NCBI GenBank assembly: GCA_020444905.1
Contig: JAGRHQ010000010.1
Span: forward strand, 1-38,795
DNA: 38,795 nucleotides
Origin: Candidatus Competibacteraceae bacterium
GTDB lineage: Bacteria; Pseudomonadota; Gammaproteobacteria; Competibacterales; Competibacteraceae
Direction: 5' to 3'
Shown: piece by piece, positions 1-7,708 of the stretch
Layout: every line of letters starts with the position of its first letter
Position numbering within the stretch: the first letter of the stretch is position 1
Notes under the pieces: generated by a model
Seen by the model: only the letters and a program-made list of their open reading frames with translations
Told to the model about the DNA's origin: nothing
Databases searched by the model: none
Program-made: the position numbers and the translations under genes

Positions 1-62
1 AGCCTCACGTCAACAGCGCCAATCTTCGCTTGCTGATTTGTCTTGGATTTGGTTTCCTTCAT
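1..62 (-). CDS. Unknown protein, N-terminal fragment (cut by window edge)
   Basis: An ATG at 62-60 on the minus strand opens a reading frame that stays open to the window edge. The readable peptide starts MKETKSKTNQQAKIGAVDVR and is rich in Lys and Gln. A good Shine-Dalgarno sequence, TTAGGAGATTCG, lies directly upstream (AGGAG, about 5 nt before the ATG), which is why I call it a real gene start despite the short piece. Nothing in these 20 residues identifies a family. It is divergent from the MoxR operon, so 63-353 must hold promoters for both directions. Confidence 0.55.
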   Translation of the reverse strand, partial: MKETKSKTNQQAKIGAVDVR

Positions 63-353
63 CGAATCTCCTAACTGATCGACGCCGATTGCCAGGATGG
101 AAAGCGCTCCCTAGCGGCGGTTTGATTAACCCTATATATTGGTCTTTCCAGATGGAAGTCGGATAAATTCGGGAACAACTCCCTGTTTCCGTTCCTGAAA
201 CCTGACACTTGGAACCTGTATTAATTATAGGGTAATGATGCAGGAAAAGAAGTCTCTATTAAACTCATAAAGTATTCATTCGATACTCGATATGAATGCA
301 CAGTCCTGGTATAAAACCAAATCTGCACACTATTGTCGCTCATTGCCTACGCT
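63..353. promoter_or_regulatory. AT-rich divergent intergenic region
   Basis: This 290-bp gap separates the truncated minus-strand gene from the MoxR operon. It is much more AT-rich than its neighbours. It contains a possible -10 element (TATAAA near 311) and an imperfect inverted repeat (GTATTCAT, 12-nt spacer, ATGAATGC) around 272-299. No ORF or RNA gene is seen. The promoter assignment is tentative because no clear -35 box accompanies the -10. Confidence 0.35.
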
Positions 354-1283
354 ATGCATCGTGAAACTTACGCTGTTTTATTGAATAATCTGGAAAAAAT
401 CATGATCGGTCAGCGCCGGACGATTCGCTGGCTGTTGGCCGCTTTCATTGCCGGCGGTCATGTGTTGCTGGAAGACTTGCCGGGAACCGGTAAAACCACT
501 CTGGCCAAAGCCTTCGCTCGCTCGCTGACTTTGAAATTTCGGCGGATTCAGTTCACTCCCGACTTGTTGCCCTCTGACTTGCTGGGTGTCTCCATCTTCG
601 ATCCCCAGCGGCAGGAATTCCGCCTGCATCGCGGCCCGGCGTTCACCGAGGTCTTGCTGGCCGATGAAATCAACCGCGCCTCGCCGCGCACTCAGGCCGC
701 CTTGCTGGAAGCAATGGGCGAACGGCAGATCAGCCTGGATGGCCAGCGTCATGACCTGGGAGAATGGTTCTTTGTCATCGCCACCCAGAATCCGATTGAA
801 TTTCACGGCACCTATCCGCTGCCGGAAGCGCAGATGGATCGGTTTGCCCTGCGCTTTGGTCTGGGTTATCCCGATGTGGCGGGGGAAATCGCGGTGTTGA
901 CGGCGCAACGGGAGCAACATCCGCTGGATACGCTGCTCGCCTGCGCGGATCGTGCAGCGTTGGAAAGCTTGCGACGTGCGGCTACAGCGATCCGCATGAG
1001 TGACGAAGTGAGTCGTTATCTGGTGGAACTGGTGGCGGCTACCCGCACCGCGCCGGGCGTTGCAATGGGCGCCAGTCCGCGCGCCTCGCTGACGCTGATG
1101 AAAACCACGCGGGCGCTGGCCTTGTTCGACGGGCTGGATTTTGTTACGCCCGATCATGTGCAGGAACTGGCGGTTCCGGTGCTGGCCCATCGTCTGAAGC
1201 TCGACCCCCAGGCGCGGTTTAGCGGCCTGACGGCGGAATCGGTGGCAAGTGAAGTTCTCCGGCAGGTTGCCGCGCCGGTTTAA
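354..1283 (+). CDS. MoxR-family AAA+ ATPase
   Basis: A 309-residue AAA+ ATPase of the MoxR class, a group of chaperone-like ATPases usually encoded beside DUF58 proteins. Visible motifs are a Walker A (LPGTGKTTLAKAF, near residues 47-59), a Walker B (VLLADEINRASPRTQ) and a sensor-1 region (FFVIATQNPIEFHGTYPLPE) that is very typical of MoxR. I chose the ATG at 354; the frame can be extended to a TTG at 333, but neither start has a convincing Shine-Dalgarno. The stop is 2 nt before the DUF58 gene, so the two are almost certainly cotranscribed. The substrate is unknown. MoxR proteins are thought to remodel or insert cofactors into von Willebrand-type partners, so acting on the downstream DUF58 protein is inference. 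Confidence 0.93.
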   Translation: MHRETYAVLLNNLEKIMIGQRRTIRWLLAAFIAGGHVLLEDLPGTGKTTLAKAFARSLTLKFRRIQFTPDLLPSDLLGVSIFDPQRQEFRLHRGPAFTEVLLADEINRASPRTQAALLEAMGERQISLDGQRHDLGEWFFVIATQNPIEFHGTYPLPEAQMDRFALRFGLGYPDVAGEIAVLTAQREQHPLDTLLACADRAALESLRRAATAIRMSDEVSRYLVELVAATRTAPGVAMGASPRASLTLMKTTRALALFDGLDFVTPDHVQELAVPVLAHRLKLDPQARFSGLTAESVASEVLRQVAAPV

Positions 1284-1285
1284 CC

Positions 1286-2569
1286 ATGTCTCATCCGCTG
1301 CTTCGTCTGTATGCTGCGGTCTATCGTCCCGGACATTTTCTCCGGCAACATTTGACGCCGCTGGGCGGCTGGTTGTTCGGCGGCTGGATCGCAGCAGGCG
1401 CGTTTGGCGTCAACACCCAGGTCGGCATGACCTACCAGTTGCTCGTGTTGCTGACCGTCCTTTTCACAATCGCTTTGCTTATTAGTCGCTTTGGTAAACT
1501 GACGGTGACTGCCAGGCGTCAATTACCGCGCTTTGCCACCGTCGATCAACCGCTGCGCTACCGATTAGCGTTGCACAATCACGGCGCTCAGGTGCAACAT
1601 GATTTGAGCGTGTTCGACGAACTGCGCGATACGCCGCAGTCTTCCGCGACCTTTGGACGCTTGCTCACCTATCGCCAGTGGCGTCACTGGACTACTTGGG
1701 CGCGCGGAGCCAATAGCGCTGCCCATGCGCTGCCGGTTCTACCGCCAGGGGCGACGACTGAAGCGGAATTGATGCTGACCCCACTGCGCCGGGGCTGGCT
1801 GGAATTCGCCGCATTGCGCTTCGGGCGACCGGACCCGTTGGGGTTATGGAAACGACTATCCCGCCAACCGCTGGCCGACCGGCTGCTGGTCCTGCCGCGC
1901 CGCTATCCGGTTCCACCGCTCCACTTTCACGACGGACGGCGCTATCAGCGCGGTGGAGTTAATCTGGCCCAATCGGTCGGTGAAGAAGATGAGTTTGTCG
2001 GTCTACGTGAATATCGTCCGGGTGATCCGCCACGCCGCATTCACTGGCGCAGCTTCGCCAAACGCGGCGAGCCGGTTGTCAAGGAGTTCCAGGATGAGTT
2101 TTTTGTGCGCTATGGCCTGCTGTTGGACAGCTTTGCTTCGGGCGTGGAGGATGCGCGATTTGAAACCGCCGTGTCCGCCGCTGCCTCGATCGCGACCGCT
2201 GAACGCGGCCCGGAGGCGCTGCTGGATTTGCTGTTCGTTGGCGACCGGGCCTACTGCTTTACCGCCGGACGCGGTTTAGGTCAGACCGAGCAGTTGCTGG
2301 AAATTCTGGCGTGCGTGACGCCGCGCCGGGATCAGGCGTTTTCCCAACTGCGGTCTATGGTCGCCAGTCACGCGCCGAAGTTGAGCGCCTGCGTGTGTGT
2401 ACTGCTGAATTGGGATGCGGAACGGCGGCAGTTGCTGAACCTGTTGCGGGGACAGGGCGTGGAAATTGTGGCGCTGGTTATTGGTCCTCTGGCCGCGCCG
2501 CCCGAGCCGGGAATCCGCGTAGCGACTGCGGAAACACTGGCGATGGAATTGGCGAGGCTGACGTCATGA
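1286..2569 (+). CDS. DUF58 domain protein (MoxR operon)
   Basis: A 427-residue DUF58 protein. Two hydrophobic segments near the N-terminus (about residues 28-42 and 46-66) suggest membrane anchoring. The DUF58 signature is clear at LREYRPGDPPRRIHWRSFAK, followed by VVKEFQDE. The C-terminal half resembles a degenerate von Willebrand A fold (LLLDSFASG in place of a full DxSxS metal site). It starts 2 nt after the moxR stop, and its stop overlaps the next start as ATGA at 2566-2569, giving a tightly coupled three-gene operon. Function is unknown; in this arrangement it probably works with the MoxR ATPase and the transglutaminase-like protein at the envelope. Confidence 0.9.
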   Translation: MSHPLLRLYAAVYRPGHFLRQHLTPLGGWLFGGWIAAGAFGVNTQVGMTYQLLVLLTVLFTIALLISRFGKLTVTARRQLPRFATVDQPLRYRLALHNHGAQVQHDLSVFDELRDTPQSSATFGRLLTYRQWRHWTTWARGANSAAHALPVLPPGATTEAELMLTPLRRGWLEFAALRFGRPDPLGLWKRLSRQPLADRLLVLPRRYPVPPLHFHDGRRYQRGGVNLAQSVGEEDEFVGLREYRPGDPPRRIHWRSFAKRGEPVVKEFQDEFFVRYGLLLDSFASGVEDARFETAVSAAASIATAERGPEALLDLLFVGDRAYCFTAGRGLGQTEQLLEILACVTPRRDQAFSQLRSMVASHAPKLSACVCVLLNWDAERRQLLNLLRGQGVEIVALVIGPLAAPPEPGIRVATAETLAMELARLTS

Positions 2570-4632
2570 CCCTGACTCTCCCGTTTGGATTGTTGACCGC
2601 CACCTTGTTGTTCTGGGGCTGGCGCACTGAATTGTGGCCGCTGGCGTTACCGATGGCGCTAATTTTGGAACTGGCGCCGCGCGTGGGCTGGCGCTGGGCG
2701 CTGGGCGATAAGGAATTGGCGCGGGTCATCGATCTAACCGCCCTGCTCTGGGTTGGAGCGCTGATTCTGCTGTTCACCCGCTATCTCAATCAGCCGCCGC
2801 TGGCAACGCATCTTTACACTCTGGCCAGTTGGTTTCCACTCTTGCTGTTCCCGCCACTGGCGATTCAACGCTATTCCACAGCGGGAGCCTTCCGCTTGGG
2901 GCATCTGTTCTACTCCCTGCGTCGTTCGGGAAGCGAGCTGGCCGGGCGACCGCTGAAGCTGGAGCTGTCCTATTTCGTCGTCTGCCTGCTGGCAGCCAGC
3001 GTCACCGCACAGCCGGGGTATCTACTGGGCGCGGGACCGTTGCTGTTCTGGTTGCTGATCGCTGCGCGGCCTCGGCGTTATCGCTGGCCGCTGGCTGTGG
3101 CGCTGAGTCTGGCCGCTGGCCTCGCCGCCTGGCCGCTGAGCCTGGGTCTCCACCGCTTGCAACTGGATATGGAAGACCGCTTTGCCGAGTGGTTTCAAGA
3201 CTGGTTGGTGGATTTCGATCCTTACCGCAGCAGCACCTCGCTGGGCGATATCGGCGAGTTGAAGTTATCGGATCGGGTGGTTCTACGCCTCAAACCCATG
3301 CCTGGCGACTGGGGGCCGTGGTTGCTGCGCGCCGCCAGTTATAACAGCTATTTCGATGGCGTATGGCTGGCCAAGGGTGTTCGTTTCACTCGCCTTGATC
3401 CCCAGGGCGACGGGCGGGAATGGCGGCTGAGTAACCCATCGGACGGTGAAATCCGGCGGCTAAACATCACGCTGGCGCTGCGTCGAGGTACGGGTATGTT
3501 GCCGCTGCCGGCGAACGCCTGGCGGCTGGAACGGTTGCCGGTAGGTGAACTGCAACGCAGCAGTCTGGGCGCGCTCAAGGCCAGCGAAGGACCGGGACTG
3601 GTCGATTACCAGGTCGAATATCAACCAGAAACTCCGGTGAGGGAAGAGGGCGGGAAATTCGATCTGGCTCTGTCTCGCCGGGAACAGGCTACCCTGCAAC
3701 GTCTGGCCAGCGAGCTGGGATTAACCGGCCAACCGCCTGCGGTCGCCGCCGCCAAAATACGCGCCTTCCTGCTCGGCCAGTTTCGTTATAGTTTGGATTT
3801 GCCCACACCCGCAAAGGGCCTGACTGCCCTGGAAACTTTTCTGTTGCACAAACGGGCCGGGCATTGCGAATATTTCGCCACCGCCGCCGTGTTGCTGTTA
3901 CGGGCTGCTGGCATCCCTGCCCGCTACGCCACCGGTTTTTCCGTATCCGAATACAGTCCTCTGGAGGGTGCCTACGTCGCCCGCCGCCGCCATGCGCACG
4001 CCTGGGCGCTGGTCTGGCTGGACGGGCGCTGGCAGGATTTCGACGCCACACCACCGGATTGGACCGGTTTCGAGGAAGCAAGAACACCCTGGTATCAAAC
4101 GCTGGGCGATCTCTGGGACTGGTTGACTTATCAGTTCAGCCGCTGGCGCTGGCGAGAAGTCACCGGCGACAAAGAGGATAATCGCTGGCTGTGGGGATTG
4201 GCGGGACTGTTGGCGGCTATTCTGTTCTGGCGTCTGCTTCGTCGGCAGCGCATGCGCCGATTGCCGGTTAAAAAACCGGCGTCAGTCGTTATCCCGCCCG
4301 GCGCGGAATCGCCTTTCTATCAGATACTGGACCGGATTGCCCTCCAGCGAGGTCCTCGCCCGCCCGGCGAAACCCTGGAACACTGGCTGCGCCGAATCGG
4401 GGCTTGGGAAATCGCCGGCATGACCGAGATGGTCGGCTGGCATCAGCGCTGGCGTTTCGATCCCGCAGGCTTGCCGAGGGAAGAACAACAGCAACTGGCC
4501 AGGGCCGTGACCTCTACCAATAATTCTCCACTGCCATATTGCCAGGCTTGCCGCGCAGGCTCAGGGTCAAACCGCGATCAATCAGCAGTTGCCGGGTTTC
4601 CTGCACCATATCTGGGTTGCCGCAAATCATGA
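2566..4632 (+). CDS. TgpA-like membrane transglutaminase (DUF3488 / transglutaminase core / DUF4129)
   Basis: A 688-residue protein starting at the ATG that overlaps the DUF58 stop; the frame is open further upstream to 2311 but that part is antiparallel to operon logic. Several N-terminal membrane segments (about residues 1-195) precede a periplasmic transglutaminase-like core. The catalytic triad is visible: Cys434 in GHCEYFATA, His478 in HAHAWALVW and Asp493 in WQDFDATPPDW. One more membrane segment (about 544-562, LWGLAGLLAAILFWRLL) and a DUF4129-like tail (SPFYQILDRIALQRG) follow. This is the architecture of Pseudomonas TgpA, an essential periplasmic transglutaminase-like protein. The last ~40 residues look non-homologous and are read antisense to the 3' end of fpr, which suggests the original stop was lost. 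Confidence 0.88.
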   Translation: MTLTLPFGLLTATLLFWGWRTELWPLALPMALILELAPRVGWRWALGDKELARVIDLTALLWVGALILLFTRYLNQPPLATHLYTLASWFPLLLFPPLAIQRYSTAGAFRLGHLFYSLRRSGSELAGRPLKLELSYFVVCLLAASVTAQPGYLLGAGPLLFWLLIAARPRRYRWPLAVALSLAAGLAAWPLSLGLHRLQLDMEDRFAEWFQDWLVDFDPYRSSTSLGDIGELKLSDRVVLRLKPMPGDWGPWLLRAASYNSYFDGVWLAKGVRFTRLDPQGDGREWRLSNPSDGEIRRLNITLALRRGTGMLPLPANAWRLERLPVGELQRSSLGALKASEGPGLVDYQVEYQPETPVREEGGKFDLALSRREQATLQRLASELGLTGQPPAVAAAKIRAFLLGQFRYSLDLPTPAKGLTALETFLLHKRAGHCEYFATAAVLLLRAAGIPARYATGFSVSEYSPLEGAYVARRRHAHAWALVWLDGRWQDFDATPPDWTGFEEARTPWYQTLGDLWDWLTYQFSRWRWREVTGDKEDNRWLWGLAGLLAAILFWRLLRRQRMRRLPVKKPASVVIPPGAESPFYQILDRIALQRGPRPPGETLEHWLRRIGAWEIAGMTEMVGWHQRWRFDPAGLPREEQQQLARAVTSTNNSPLPYCQACRAGSGSNRDQSAVAGFPAPYLGCRKS

Positions 4633-5290
4633 TTCGCGATCGTTCCTGATCAATCGGCAATCCAACATGCGCTTCCAGTTCGCCGTTGATCAGCAAACTC
4701 GTGATGCGGTCATTGAGCGTGGACCGCTCGGCCTGTTCCCGAGTGACGACTGGCACGTACTTCAGCTTGTGAGCGTATTCGGCGAATAACTCATTCTCCT
4801 TGAATGAATCGATGAACTCCTGATAGGCCAACTCATGCCGGTAACGCACGCTGTGAACCAGGACAATATTTTCGTACTGCTCCCAGGTATCAAACTCCTG
4901 TAGGATCGACAGAAACGGCGCAAGCCCAGTGCCAGTGGACAACAGCCAGAGATCCTTGCCGCACTCAAAGCGGTCGGTAGTCAGGTAGCCGTAGTTTTTC
5001 TTCTCGACCATCACCTGATCGCCGATCTTCAGTTTTGACAGCCGCGAAGTAAACGCGCCGTCGGGCACAACGATTGAGTAGAACTCCAAAAATTCATCAT
5101 AGGGCGCCGAACAGATGGAATAAGCCCGCCACACCCGTTCACTCTGGTCATCTACGACGCCCAACCGGGCGAACTGGCCGGCAATGAAGCGGTAGGACTG
5201 ACTGCGGGTGGTTTTGAAGGAAAACAGATTGGACGCCCAGGTCCGAATCTCCGTAATCGTTTCCACAGTGTACTTGTCGCTGGCCTTCAT
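4514..5290 (-). CDS. fpr: Ferredoxin--NADP+ reductase
   Basis: A 258-residue flavoprotein of the bacterial Fpr type that moves electrons between NADPH and ferredoxin or flavodoxin. The FAD site RAYSICSAPYD, the GAFTSRLSKLKIGD segment, the NADP-binding LLSTGTGLAPFLSIL loop and the C-terminal ENYW are all present. The aromatic terminus matches subclass I/II Fpr proteins, so the annotated end at 4514 is right. Its 3' end overlaps the convergent transglutaminase gene by 119 bp. It is divergent from the SulP gene across 5291-5527. No redox regulator gene is adjacent, but a palindrome at 5345-5362 upstream could be an operator. Confidence 0.93.
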   Translation of the reverse strand: MKASDKYTVETITEIRTWASNLFSFKTTRSQSYRFIAGQFARLGVVDDQSERVWRAYSICSAPYDEFLEFYSIVVPDGAFTSRLSKLKIGDQVMVEKKNYGYLTTDRFECGKDLWLLSTGTGLAPFLSILQEFDTWEQYENIVLVHSVRYRHELAYQEFIDSFKENELFAEYAHKLKYVPVVTREQAERSTLNDRITSLLINGELEAHVGLPIDQERSRIMICGNPDMVQETRQLLIDRGLTLSLRGKPGNMAVENYW

Positions 5291-5344
5291 CGGGGTCGAT
5301 CCTGTTGCGGTTTGATTTCAGTTATCAATGAGAAGCAGGGAATA

Positions 5345-5362
5345 CCTGAGTATTGCACTCGG
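5345..5362. promoter_or_regulatory. Palindrome upstream of fpr, possible Fe-S or redox regulator site
   Basis: The sequence CCTGAGTATTGCACTCGG has inverted half-sites (CTGAGT and ACTCGG, 5 of 6 positions symmetric, 6-nt centre). The wider 25 bp (ATACCTGAG through CTCGGTTTT) agree with most positions of the known E. coli IscR type 1 consensus, except for a symmetric C/G exchange in each GACT core. It sits 55 bp upstream of fpr, between fpr and the SulP gene. Binding by an Rrf2-type regulator is only a guess. Confidence 0.3.
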
Positions 5363-5527
5363 TTTTAATGACTAGCTTATAAGGAGAATTCACGAATTAA
5401 AAGGAATAAAAATTCATTTATTTATAGCTAAAATTTATGATTGGATTCTGTTACCAAAACCAGCAGAATACGAGGAACTGCATCTCCATAAAATCATCCT
5501 ACTGGTTTTCATCCATTCTCCGAGGGC

Positions 5528-7675
5528 ATGAAACCTCCTACTCTCCCTCTCAGCGACCTGCGTGGCGGGCTGATCGCTGCCGCTGTCGTTTTGCCGCAGG
5601 CGACTGCTTTCGGAGTCACGGTATTTGCCCCCTACCTTGGGACTGCCCCTGGAGCGTTGGCCGGTTTGGCTGGGGCGATTGGATTACTGTTAATCTCCGG
5701 CGGGGCGGGTGGAACGATTGGCTTGATTAGCGGCCCTACCGGCGCCAGCATGGCTCTGCTCAGCAGCACGGCTGTGCTTCTCACCGCCGCTGGCGTCCCA
5801 CCCGGAGTGATCGCGCCTGCCCTGTTCACCATCACCGTGCTGGCCGGTCTGTTTCAGTTAATGATCGCCTTCGCCGGGGGCGGGCGGCTGATGAAATTCA
5901 TTCCCTACCCGGTATTCGCCGGTCTCGCCACCGGCATTGGCCTATTGCTCATCAAATCCCAGATCAAACCCTGGCTTGGCATTAGTTACAGCGGCCTGTG
6001 GATGCGCTGGTATTGGTTACCCATGGTCACCACTGTGGTCGCCTTCTGCGCCGTTCGTTACGCGCCGCGCTTCATGCCGAACATTCCTGGACCCTTGATC
6101 GGCCTGATCGGCGGTACGCTATTTTATCAATGTATTCTTTATCTTACCAATCCCCCTTCCGTTCCGTCCCATTGGGTGATCGGCGCACTGCCCCGCTGGT
6201 CGGATTTTGACCTGGCGCTCGATCAATTCACCGTCTGGTCTTCCCTGCCTTGGTCTCTGATCCTGCATGCGGCTTTCACCTTGGCGGTGCTTTCCTCTCT
6301 GAATACTTTGTTGACCGCGGTGATCGCTGACACCACCACCGGCCAGCGCCACAACGCCCGCCGCGAATTGCTGGCGCAGAGTATCGGGCAGATGGTTGTT
6401 GGTCTGATCGGTGGCCTGGCCGGCGCAGCCAGTGTGGGCGGCACTACTACGGCGGTTCAGGCCGGCGCTCGCCGCTGGGCGGCGCTGACCGCTGGCGTCT
6501 TTTTGCTCCTCCTTTTGCTGTTCGCTGGCTCCGCTGGTGAATGGCTGCCAACCAGCGCACTGGCCGGCATTATCATCGCTTCCGCCTTGAATCTGATGGA
6601 AAAAGACATCATCGCCTGGGCGCAACAGCGACGAACCCGACTGGATGCGGTGGTTGCGCTGCTGGTCACCATTGTTACTTTCGCCCAGGATTTGATGATC
6701 GCGGTGCTGGTCGGTCTGAGCATTGCCATTCTGCTCTTCATCCGCAGTCAGAGCCGCTTGCCGGTCATCCAGCGCCGGCTGACTGCTCTCGAACGGCCCT
6801 CGGTGCGGCAACGACCGGCGGATCAAGTGGAATGGCTGGCCCATCATGGCGACCGGGTTGTTATGTACCATTTGAGCGGCGTTCTGTTCTTCGCCAAGAC
6901 CGATCAATTGTTCGAGGAAATGTTGCCTGATCTCGACCGGCGGTCCTGGGTCATCCTGCATCTGCGCCGAGTCATTCAGATCGATCTGTCCAGTGTGCGG
7001 TTGTTGCAACAGATTGCCGCGCGACTGGAAACGCATCGCGGGGAATTGCTGTTTTGCGAAGTCCCTGAGCAACTGGGCCTGGGCCGGGATGTGGAGCGCA
7101 CCCTGCGCCGTCTCACCTTGCGCCCAGGACGACTCAATGTCCGCACCTTCGCCGGGGCCGATCAGGCGCTGGAATACGCTGAGAATGCCCTGCTCAAAGC
7201 GCTGAATGTCGACACCACCGCTCTGGACAAGGACATTACCTTGGCGGAGCTTGATCTATGCCGCGATATGAAACCTATGGAACTGGCGGAGTTCGCTTCG
7301 GTGCTTCGCCCGTTGACTCTGGAAGTCGGTGAGCAGTTATTCGACGCCAACCAAACGGGATCGGATCTGTATCTGGTGCTTCGCGGCCGGATTGATATCC
7401 GGCTACATGTCGCTGACGAACGCTACAAACGTCTGGCGGTTTACGGACCGGGCACCGTGTTTGGCGAAATCGCCTTCCTCGATCCTGGTCCGCGCGCCGC
7501 GGAGGCCATCGCTATCCGCCGTAGTGAACTGTGGGTATTGAGCCGAGCGGATTTCGACCGATTGCGGGCGATTTATCCGGATGCCGCCATCGCTTTATTA
7601 CTAGCGCTGGGCCGCTCGCAAAGCCGGGCATTGCGCTGGAGCGCCCGGGAAATCAAGCGTCTGATTCAGTGGTAG
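5528..7675 (+). CDS. SulP-family anion transporter with STAS and cyclic-nucleotide-binding domains
   Basis: A 715-residue inner-membrane transporter. Residues about 1-410 form the SulP/SLC26 membrane domain (QATAFGVTVFAPYLG near the start, GPTGASMALLSST, later SVGGTTTAVQAGARRWAAL). A STAS domain follows at about 434-551 (YHLSGVLFFAKTDQLFEEM). A C-terminal CNB domain spans about 574-704, and its phosphate-binding cassette FGEIAFLDPGPRAAEA keeps the Glu and Arg needed to bind a cyclic nucleotide. The substrate could be sulfate, bicarbonate or another anion and cannot be read from sequence. The start at 5528 has only a GAGGG one nucleotide upstream, so the start is less certain than the gene. 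It converges with the histidine kinase gene. Confidence 0.9.
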   Translation: MKPPTLPLSDLRGGLIAAAVVLPQATAFGVTVFAPYLGTAPGALAGLAGAIGLLLISGGAGGTIGLISGPTGASMALLSSTAVLLTAAGVPPGVIAPALFTITVLAGLFQLMIAFAGGGRLMKFIPYPVFAGLATGIGLLLIKSQIKPWLGISYSGLWMRWYWLPMVTTVVAFCAVRYAPRFMPNIPGPLIGLIGGTLFYQCILYLTNPPSVPSHWVIGALPRWSDFDLALDQFTVWSSLPWSLILHAAFTLAVLSSLNTLLTAVIADTTTGQRHNARRELLAQSIGQMVVGLIGGLAGAASVGGTTTAVQAGARRWAALTAGVFLLLLLLFAGSAGEWLPTSALAGIIIASALNLMEKDIIAWAQQRRTRLDAVVALLVTIVTFAQDLMIAVLVGLSIAILLFIRSQSRLPVIQRRLTALERPSVRQRPADQVEWLAHHGDRVVMYHLSGVLFFAKTDQLFEEMLPDLDRRSWVILHLRRVIQIDLSSVRLLQQIAARLETHRGELLFCEVPEQLGLGRDVERTLRRLTLRPGRLNVRTFAGADQALEYAENALLKALNVDTTALDKDITLAELDLCRDMKPMELAEFASVLRPLTLEVGEQLFDANQTGSDLYLVLRGRIDIRLHVADERYKRLAVYGPGTVFGEIAFLDPGPRAAEAIAIRRSELWVLSRADFDRLRAIYPDAAIALLLALGRSQSRALRWSAREIKRLIQW

Positions 7676-7682
7676 AGTCCAG

Positions 7683-7698
7683 GTTGGGCAGTCCCAGC
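7683..7698. terminator. Weak hairpin between convergent genes
   Basis: GTTGGG and CCCAGC form a 6-bp stem (one G-T pair) around a CAGT loop in the 33-bp gap between the SulP stop and the convergent histidine kinase stop. There is no T-tract on either strand, so terminator function is unproven. Confidence 0.25.
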
Positions 7699-7708
7699 CA
7701 CGCTTTCA

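Noticed and set aside
378-1190. Long minus-strand open frame (270 codons) opposite moxR
   Set aside because: It is Gln/Arg/His-rich, shows no domain and lies wholly opposite a gene with clear AAA+ motifs; it is a shadow caused by codon bias.
2311-2565. Upstream extension of the transglutaminase frame inside the DUF58 gene
   Set aside because: The ATG at 2566 forms a normal ATGA overlap with the DUF58 stop and begins with the expected membrane helix; the extension lacks family resemblance.
6119-7072. Long minus-strand open frame (317 codons) opposite the SulP gene
   Set aside because: Its composition is typical of an antisense shadow, and the plus-strand SulP protein is unambiguous across the same region.
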